A program made the translations under genes and the position numbers. Below the pieces are notes generated by a model, which was not told the DNA's origin, ran no database searches, and saw nothing but the letters and a program-made list of their open reading frames with translations. From an uncultured Rhodobacterales bacterium (GTDB lineage: Bacteria > Pseudomonadota > Alphaproteobacteria > Rhodobacterales > Rhodobacteraceae), in assembly GCA_937901055.1 (NCBI GenBank), contig CALCGO010000169.1, forward strand, positions 1-5,056: DNA of 5,056 nt, read 5' to 3'. This document shows positions 1 to 5,056 of the stretch, one piece after another. Numbering within the stretch: the first letter of the stretch is position 1; every line of letters begins with the position of its first letter.

Positions 1-2343
1 TCTCTTTATGAAGAATTGGAAAAGATTTCAGGTCAGTCGTGTGGCCTACACCTGACCGGTGGCGTGATGATGGCCGACAGCCCCGAGCGTATGGATTTTT
101 TGCGCCAGACACACGCACGCGGGCGACTTTTGGGAATGGAAACCGAGTTGATCACCCCGCGGGAAGCGAAAGCAATGTTCCCATTAATGGACGAAGGAAA
201 CTTTGTCGGCGCGCTTTGGGACCCCGTCGAAGGGCATCTTGATCCGTCAGGAACAACCCACGCCTATGCGAAAGCTGCTAAGGTGCTCGGTGCATCAATC
301 GAACTTCGAAACAAGGTGGAAGAGATTACGCAAGACGCGGACGGTACGTGGAATGTAATCACCGAAAAGGGCACCGTAAGGTGTGAACACATCGTAAATG
401 CCGGTGGCCTCTGGGCACGAGAAATCGGGCGGATGGTAGGGTTGGAACTGCCACTGCTGGCGATGGAGCATATGTATTTGCTGACCGATGACGTTCCCGA
501 GGTAATGGAGTTCAATCAAGAAACAGGTCGCGAGTTAGTCGGCGTTATCGACTTCAAAGGCGAGATTTATACACGGCAGGAACGCAACGGAATCCTGCTC
601 GGAACGTATGAAAAAGCCTGTAAACCTTGGTCGCCGCTAAATACGCCTTGGGATTTTGGTCATGAGTTGTTGGAGCCGGATCTGGAACGCATCGCACCGT
701 CGCTCGAAGTTGCTTTCAAGCATTTTCCTGTGCTAGAGAATGCCGGAATTAAGCAAGTTATCAACGGACCATTTACGTTTGCGCCAGACGGGAACCCGCT
801 CGTAGGACCGGTGCAAGGACTAACCAATTATTGGTCTGCTTGCGCGGTGATGGCCGGGTTCTCGCAGGGGGGAGGTATCGGGTTAGCATTGTCAAATTGG
901 ATGGTCGATGGCGATCCCGGTTTTGATGTATTTGGAATGGACGTTTCACGCTTCGGGGAATGGGCGACACTTAGGTACACCAATGCAAAGGTTCGCGAGA
1001 ACTATTCACGGCGTTTTTCGATTTCCTATCCAAATGAAGAGCTTCCTGCTGCACGACCGCAGCAAACAACTCCGCTCTACGACACGATGGTTCGGAACAA
1101 TGCGGTAATGGGTGATAGTTGGGGGCTGGAAACACCCTTGTGGTTCGCACCTACTCGCGAAGAGGCCAAAGATATTCATTCCTTCCATCGCTCGAATGAT
1201 TTCGAACATGTCGGGAACGAGGTACGCGGCGTTCGCAACTCCGTCGGTGTAACCGAAATCGCCAACTTTGCGAAATACGAGATCACCGGTACGGGGGCAG
1301 AAGGTTGGCTTTCGCACCTAATGACCAACACCATGCCAATGGTTGGACGGATTGTTCTAACACCGATGTTGAACGAAAACGGCAAGCTTATTGGCGATTT
1401 CACCATCGCAAAAGCTGCTGAGAACCGCTTTATCGTGTGGGGGTCATCCAGTGCCCAAGTCTATCATATGCGCTGGTTTGAACAGCACTTACCGAAGGAC
1501 AATTCGGTGCATATCCATCGCTTTGACCAAACGCTGGTCGGGCTATCTATTGCAGGCCCAAATGCTCGCAAGGTACTGGAAAAGCTGTGTGACGTGGATG
1601 TCTCAAGTACTGGATTCCGCTTCATGGACTTTCGTGAAATGGCGGTGGCCGGTGCGCCCTGTATGGTCAACCGAATGACCTATACCGGTGATTTGGGATA
1701 TGAAATTTGGATGGCACCGACCTATGAACGCAAGGTATATGAGAGCATAAAGCGGGCCGGTGCGGAATTCGGCATTGTCGATTTTGGTATGCGTGCCTTG
1801 CTGTCAATGCGCCTCGAGAAGAATTTCCCGACATGGTTCGCCGAATTGCGCCCAATATACGGACCTTTTGAAGCGGATATGGGTCGCTTCATCAAGCTTT
1901 CAAAAGACAGTTTTATCGGGAAAGAGGCCGCGACACAGGAATATGAAACGGGCCTAAAACTGAGCCGCGTTTCGTTTATCGTTGAGTCCGGGGATGCTGA
2001 CGTCATTGCCGATGAACCCGTGTGGGCCAAAATCGGAGACACGAACTATGGCACGGTCGAACCTGCACACGGGTTTGGTGCCCATCGTTTTGACGTAAAC
2101 GGCGAGGAAATTCCGAAACCCGCAAGTGGCCGCGACGGTGATTGGCGTGTTGTTGGGTGGGTGACCTCGGGTGGATACGCACACGGCATAGAAAAATCTA
2201 TGGCGCAAGCCTATCTGCCGAGTGAGCTTGCCAAGCGCGATGACGCTGGCCTGTTCGAAATCGAAATCCTCGGCGTCCGCAGAGCAGCACTTATTGCATT
2301 AGAACCGCCGTTCGACCCGGCTGGCGAAAAGATGAGGTCGTAG
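1..2343 (+). CDS. Dimethylglycine/sarcosine dehydrogenase-like FAD oxidoreductase with C-terminal GcvT domains (5' end missing)
   Basis: Seen: the frame is open from base 1 (tct ctt tat gaa gaa) to TAG at 2341-2343, giving 780 residues, so the start lies upstream; the TTG at 16 is not a credible start. Numbering from that TTG: a DAO-type FAD domain to about 305 with VNAGGLWARE (127-136), MEHMY (150-154), FAPDGNPLVGP (255-265) and the FAD-contacting GFSQGGG (281-287); an FAO_M-like linker to about 370 ending near PLWFAP; GcvT N-domain about 370-640 with GDFT (Asp 461), YTGDLGYE (556-563) and RLEK (599-602); GcvT C-domain ending EPPFDPAGEKMRS. Known: this family oxidises N-methyl groups of dimethylglycine, sarcosine or related amines and passes formaldehyde to tetrahydrofolate, making 5,10-methylene-THF. 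Family members run about 810-860 residues, so roughly 40-80 are missing, including the Rossmann GxGxxG and any covalent-FAD histidine. Odd: about 34 extra residues (2041-2142) compared with the paralogue at 3942-5056. No signal peptide is seen in the visible part, but the true N-terminus is absent. Family certain; exact substrate inferred. Confidence 0.93.
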   Translation, partial: SLYEELEKISGQSCGLHLTGGVMMADSPERMDFLRQTHARGRLLGMETELITPREAKAMFPLMDEGNFVGALWDPVEGHLDPSGTTHAYAKAAKVLGASIELRNKVEEITQDADGTWNVITEKGTVRCEHIVNAGGLWAREIGRMVGLELPLLAMEHMYLLTDDVPEVMEFNQETGRELVGVIDFKGEIYTRQERNGILLGTYEKACKPWSPLNTPWDFGHELLEPDLERIAPSLEVAFKHFPVLENAGIKQVINGPFTFAPDGNPLVGPVQGLTNYWSACAVMAGFSQGGGIGLALSNWMVDGDPGFDVFGMDVSRFGEWATLRYTNAKVRENYSRRFSISYPNEELPAARPQQTTPLYDTMVRNNAVMGDSWGLETPLWFAPTREEAKDIHSFHRSNDFEHVGNEVRGVRNSVGVTEIANFAKYEITGTGAEGWLSHLMTNTMPMVGRIVLTPMLNENGKLIGDFTIAKAAENRFIVWGSSSAQVYHMRWFEQHLPKDNSVHIHRFDQTLVGLSIAGPNARKVLEKLCDVDVSSTGFRFMDFREMAVAGAPCMVNRMTYTGDLGYEIWMAPTYERKVYESIKRAGAEFGIVDFGMRALLSMRLEKNFPTWFAELRPIYGPFEADMGRFIKLSKDSFIGKEAATQEYETGLKLSRVSFIVESGDADVIADEPVWAKIGDTNYGTVEPAHGFGAHRFDVNGEEIPKPASGRDGDWRVVGWVTSGGYAHGIEKSMAQAYLPSELAKRDDAGLFEIEILGVRRAALIALEPPFDPAGEKMRS

Positions 2344-2346
2344 GGG
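2334..2346 (+). promoter_or_regulatory. Candidate ribosome binding site(s) for the MttB-family gene
   Basis: Two purine-rich stretches precede the methyltransferase gene: GAGG at 2334-2337, inside the end of the upstream gene, and AGGGG at 2342-2346, overlapping its TAG stop. Neither has ideal spacing. GAGG ends 13 bases before ATG 2351; AGGGG ends 4 bases before ATG 2351 and 13 before ATG 2360. The site therefore does not settle the start. The overlap with the upstream stop suggests translation of the second gene is coupled to the first. Confidence 0.4.
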
Positions 2347-2350
2347 TAAT

Positions 2351-3904
2351 ATGGAACAAATGAGCACGGAAAAGAGAACTAACGCACGGAGCGGGCGCCG
2401 CCGAAATGCCGGAACAGACACGCCCATGGAAGCACGCTCTTTGCGGTACAGGCAGCTGAAACATCCGTTCGAGCCCCAAAAGGTGTTCTCGGATGATGAG
2501 GTAAACGCGATCCACGATACGTCTTTGCGGGTACTCGAAGAATTAGGGATAAAGGTATTGTTACCCGAAGCCCGCAAAATTTTTGCGGCTGCGGGTGCAA
2601 AAGTCGAAGAAGACATGGTGTTTATAGGACGCGACATCGTCGAGGCTGCCCTGCAAACAGCGCCGTCGAATATACGGCTTCGTGCCATAAACCCCACGCG
2701 CGAGCAGGATTACACGAACGGTACTGTGATATTCGCACCGGGGTCCGGTTGCCCAAACGTCACAGATTTTGAACGAGACCGCCGCCCCGGCTCCCTTCAG
2801 GCATACGAAGAAACGACGAAGCTCGCGCAAAGTTTTGATGTTATTCACATGCTTGGCCAATCAGCCGAACCGCAAGATGTGCCTATACAGTTTCGCCATT
2901 ACGATATGGTTAGAGCTCAGATGGAGCTTTCTGACAAACCGTTGCATGTCTATTCACGTGGGCAGGCGCAGGCGCTCGAAACGTTCGAAATGATCCGGAT
3001 AGGGTTTAACCTCTCGGACGATGATTTTGCGGATGGCGCTTGGGTTACGACAATTATCAACACCAACTCGCCACGAATGTTAGACAATCCCATGGCTCAG
3101 GGGATCATAGACTTCGCCCGCGCAGGTCAAATGACTGTGATTACACCCTTTTGCCTCGCAGGCGCGATGGCACCGGTGACAGTCGCAGGCGCACTGACGC
3201 TGCAACACGCCGAAGCTTTGGCGGGTATCACCTTGGCTCAACTGTCCAAAGCAGGTGCACCAGTCAGCTATGGTGGGTTTAGCTCCAACGTTGATATGAA
3301 ATCCGGGTCGCCTGCATTTGGCACGCCGGAGCATGTAAAAATGCAAATAGGCGGCGGGCAGTTGGCGCGTCACATCGGGCTGCCTTGGCGCTCCGCGACG
3401 GGGGCGGCCTCCAACACACCAGACATGCAATCCGCAAGCGAAACCAATATGGCATTGTGGGGAGCGATGATGGCAAACGCCACGATGACATTACACGCGG
3501 CTGGGTGGTTGGAAGGTGGTTTATCCTTCGGATACGAGAAATTCATCAACGATGTAGAGGCTCTTCAGGTTATGGCAGAGCTTTGCATAAAACCGAGCGG
3601 AACTGCGGCTGAAATCGGATTTGACGCTATTAAGGACGTAGCGCCGGGGGGGCATTTCTTTGCAACCAAGCATACAATGGATCGTTATAGAACAGCTTTT
3701 TACGAACCGTTGGTGGCAGATTTGCAAAATTTCGGTGCATGGGAAGATGCCGGGGCAAAAACCTCGGCTGATCGGGCGACGCAGATATGGCAACGGACGC
3801 TCAGGGATTTTGTAACGCCGCAGACGGGCGAAGCCGTGCCGGATCGACTTGCGACGTATATGGAATCGCGAATAGCCGCCGGTGGCGCGGCGCCAATGGA
3901 ATAG
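2351..3904 (+). CDS. MttB-family (trimethylamine methyltransferase family) corrinoid-dependent methyltransferase, non-pyrrolysine type
   Basis: Seen: a complete 517-residue frame ending TAG at 3902-3904. It matches the MTTB family along its length: an Arg-rich N-terminus (RSGRRRNAG), RYRQLKHPF, the SLRVLEELGI helix, GSGCPNVTD (131-139), IINTNSP (235-241), TPFCLAGAMAPVT (265-277), YGGFSSNVDM (307-316), SNTPDMQ (354-360), HAAGWLEGG (382-390) and PGGHFF (432-437). Known: the family is a TIM barrel that moves a methyl group from a methylated amine to the cobalt of a partner corrinoid protein. Archaeal MttB uses pyrrolysine for trimethylamine; homologues without it act on quaternary amines such as glycine betaine, proline betaine or carnitine. 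There is no internal in-frame stop, so this is the non-pyrrolysine type, and trimethylamine is an unlikely substrate despite the family name. Context: it begins 7 bases after the flavoprotein stop, probably one transcript. The start could be ATG 2351 or ATG 2360 (MSTEKRTNA). Cytoplasmic, with no signal peptide or membrane segment. Family sure; substrate inferred. Confidence 0.93.
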   Translation: MEQMSTEKRTNARSGRRRNAGTDTPMEARSLRYRQLKHPFEPQKVFSDDEVNAIHDTSLRVLEELGIKVLLPEARKIFAAAGAKVEEDMVFIGRDIVEAALQTAPSNIRLRAINPTREQDYTNGTVIFAPGSGCPNVTDFERDRRPGSLQAYEETTKLAQSFDVIHMLGQSAEPQDVPIQFRHYDMVRAQMELSDKPLHVYSRGQAQALETFEMIRIGFNLSDDDFADGAWVTTIINTNSPRMLDNPMAQGIIDFARAGQMTVITPFCLAGAMAPVTVAGALTLQHAEALAGITLAQLSKAGAPVSYGGFSSNVDMKSGSPAFGTPEHVKMQIGGGQLARHIGLPWRSATGAASNTPDMQSASETNMALWGAMMANATMTLHAAGWLEGGLSFGYEKFINDVEALQVMAELCIKPSGTAAEIGFDAIKDVAPGGHFFATKHTMDRYRTAFYEPLVADLQNFGAWEDAGAKTSADRATQIWQRTLRDFVTPQTGEAVPDRLATYMESRIAAGGAAPME

Positions 3905-3941
3905 CATCTCAACGATCACGGCAACAGTTCGCCATTTGCCT
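3905..3941. other. Short convergent intergenic gap, no clear terminator
   Basis: These 37 bases separate the stops of the two converging genes. I looked for an inverted repeat followed by a T or A tract on either strand and found only a 3-base GGC/GCC pairing around 3920-3934, too weak to call. If transcripts end here, termination may be Rho-dependent or occur inside the opposing gene; that is inference. Confidence 0.55.
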
Positions 3942-5056
3942 TTATGCACGTAGCTTAGCGCCCAATGGGTCAAATGGTGGTTCAGCTAGCAGGACTGCGT
4001 CGTGAGGTTTGCCGAGAATAAATATTTCCACTGTATCCCCGGGCTCGGCGGTTCCTCTTTTAACGAATCCGAGGGCTAAGGATTTCCCCACCGAATACCC
4101 GAACGCGCCAGAGGTGACGCGCCCAACCGCCGTTCCGTCCTTTAGGAATATCGGCTCGCCACCTGTGGCGTCTGCGTTATTTGTGACTTCCACCTCAAAG
4201 ATTGCTAGCCGCTCCCGAGGTTCCTCGTCCTTAACGGACATGTAAGCAGCCTTGTTCAGAAACTCCTTGGCCGGCTTGACTAATGTGTCCAGTCCAACCT
4301 CGTTCGGGTAGTACTCCGGACTATATTCGCGGCCCCAACTTCCATAGCCCTTCTCGATTCGCAACGAACCGAGAGCGCGGCCACCCACCGGACCACCGCC
4401 GACATCTTTTGCAGCCTCTAACAGCGCAGCATAGAGTTTAACCTGATCCTTCGCAGCGCAGTGTAGTTCCCAACCCAAGTCGCCGGTAAAGCTGACACGA
4501 ATTGCGATTGTCTGGACGCCCGCAACTTCGATGCTTTTGGATCGCATAAATCGAAATTCCGAAGTTGACAGATCGGCGTTCGTCAACCGCTGCAACAAAT
4601 CGCGCGACTTTGGGCCTGCAACATTAAACCCGCAAATATCATCCGTTTGCACCTCAAACGTCGTACCTTCCGGTAGCGGGACCATATTGAAGAAACGCTG
4701 GTGATACCTTTCGGCCATCCCCGACCCGACCATCACAAATGTATCATCTGCCAGTTTGGTGACTGTAAAGTCACCCGCCACGCCACCACGAACACCAATC
4801 AGCGGTGTCAGGCAGGACCGACCGATTTCAGTTGGCATGTTATTCGCCAGTAAAGCATTTAACCAATCTGCCGCCCCTGGTCCTTCAATCATGTAATTGG
4901 CGAAATTCGAGATGTCGATTACACCGACAGTCTCGCGAAGCATTCGGACTTCTTTCCCCACCGGTTCAAACCAGTTCTGTCGCGTGAAGCCATTGGTTTC
5001 AACAACACCCACATCATCCGCAAACCACAACGGATGTTCCCAACCGCAGTTAAGAC
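3942..5056 (-). CDS. Dimethylglycine dehydrogenase-like protein, GcvT (folate-binding) C-terminal part; 5' end missing
   Basis: Seen: on the minus strand the frame is open from the right edge (first full codon 5054-5052) to TAA at 3944-3942, 370 residues. The TTG at 5030 is not the start, because GWEHPLWFADD runs on upstream in frame. That segment is the end of the FAO_M linker joining FAD and GcvT halves in dimethylglycine dehydrogenase-type fusions, so an FAD domain is expected beyond the window. Numbering from 5054: REVRMLRE-like start of the GcvT N-domain near 35, VIDISNFA (45-52), GDFT with Asp 95, FTGDLGWEL (189-197), RIEKGYGSW (232-240), then the GcvT C-domain with GGEPI and VGRVTSGAFGYSVGKS, ending EPPFDPLGAKLRA. 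Known: this module binds tetrahydrofolate and captures the one-carbon unit released by the flavin half. It is paralogous to the protein at 1-2343 but clearly diverged, with the more standard GYGSWGREYSPEY segment and no C-domain insertion. It converges on the methyltransferase gene. A stand-alone GcvT-like protein is the less likely alternative. Substrate not determinable. Confidence 0.88.
   Translation of the reverse strand, partial: LNCGWEHPLWFADDVGVVETNGFTRQNWFEPVGKEVRMLRETVGVIDISNFANYMIEGPGAADWLNALLANNMPTEIGRSCLTPLIGVRGGVAGDFTVTKLADDTFVMVGSGMAERYHQRFFNMVPLPEGTTFEVQTDDICGFNVAGPKSRDLLQRLTNADLSTSEFRFMRSKSIEVAGVQTIAIRVSFTGDLGWELHCAAKDQVKLYAALLEAAKDVGGGPVGGRALGSLRIEKGYGSWGREYSPEYYPNEVGLDTLVKPAKEFLNKAAYMSVKDEEPRERLAIFEVEVTNNADATGGEPIFLKDGTAVGRVTSGAFGYSVGKSLALGFVKRGTAEPGDTVEIFILGKPHDAVLLAEPPFDPLGAKLRA

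Noticed and set aside
1722..2042. 106-codon minus-strand open frame inside the first flavoprotein gene
   Set aside because: It is antisense to the GcvT domain, which is clearly the coding frame; the composition is Ser/Arg/Pro-rich shadow sequence with no motif.
2341..2343. TAG at the end of the flavoprotein gene, considered as a readthrough or pyrrolysine codon
   Set aside because: The protein ends with the normal C-terminal EPPFDP motif for this family, and the next gene starts in a different frame with its own ATG.
2299..2697. 132-codon minus-strand open frame across the junction of the first two genes
   Set aside because: It covers both the C-terminus of the flavoprotein and the N-terminus of the methyltransferase, and has no recognisable domain.
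3646..3652. Run of seven G residues in the methyltransferase gene, considered as a possible frameshift or phase-variation tract
   Set aside because: The conserved PGGHFF motif is read in frame across it and the protein stays family-like to its end, so no frameshift is present and the run is too short to call a switch.
3920..3934. GGC...GCC pairing as a terminator hairpin
   Set aside because: It has a stem of only three base pairs with no T-tract on either strand.
3521..3973. 150-codon open frame on the minus strand spanning the end of the methyltransferase gene and the convergent gap
   Set aside because: It is antisense to conserved coding sequence, overlaps the end of the real minus-strand gene, and its translation (rich in Arg, Cys and His) resembles no family I know.
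1..5056. CRISPR arrays, tRNA genes, insertion sequences or inverted repeats
   Set aside because: None seen: almost every base lies in one of three conserved coding frames and no repeated unit or transposase motif is present.

Overview
The window holds three genes and almost no non-coding DNA. It looks like an alphaproteobacterium, possibly a marine roseobacter- or SAR116-like lineage. I base that on protein style: FAD-oxidoreductase/GcvT fusions beside a pyrrolysine-free MttB-family methyltransferase are typical of methylated-amine and betaine catabolism loci in that class. Base composition is moderate, roughly half G+C by eye. The taxonomic call is inference, because there is no RNA or marker gene to confirm it.

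Layout. Positions 1-2343 (+) are the 3' part of a large gene for a dimethylglycine/sarcosine dehydrogenase-like flavoprotein with a C-terminal folate-binding GcvT module. Its Rossmann N-terminus lies before the window. Seven bases after its stop, 2351-3904 (+) is a complete gene for an MttB-family (trimethylamine methyltransferase family) protein of 517 residues with no in-frame amber codon. After a 37-base convergent gap, 3942-5056 (-) is the C-terminal part of a second dimethylglycine dehydrogenase-like protein, a diverged paralogue of the first. Its 5' end runs off the right edge.

How the genes may work together. Non-pyrrolysine MttB homologues move a methyl group from a quaternary amine (glycine betaine, proline betaine, carnitine and similar) to a corrinoid protein. 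Dimethylglycine/sarcosine dehydrogenases oxidatively remove further N-methyl groups and pass the one-carbon unit to tetrahydrofolate through the GcvT module. A coherent reading is stepwise demethylation of a betaine: the corrinoid-dependent MttB-like enzyme takes the first methyl, and one or both flavoproteins take the later ones. The exact substrate is not readable from the sequence, and the corrinoid protein and its folate methyltransferase are not in the window. The families are known. The parts worth a second look are their combination, an apparent insertion in the first flavoprotein, and the convergent paralogue pair.
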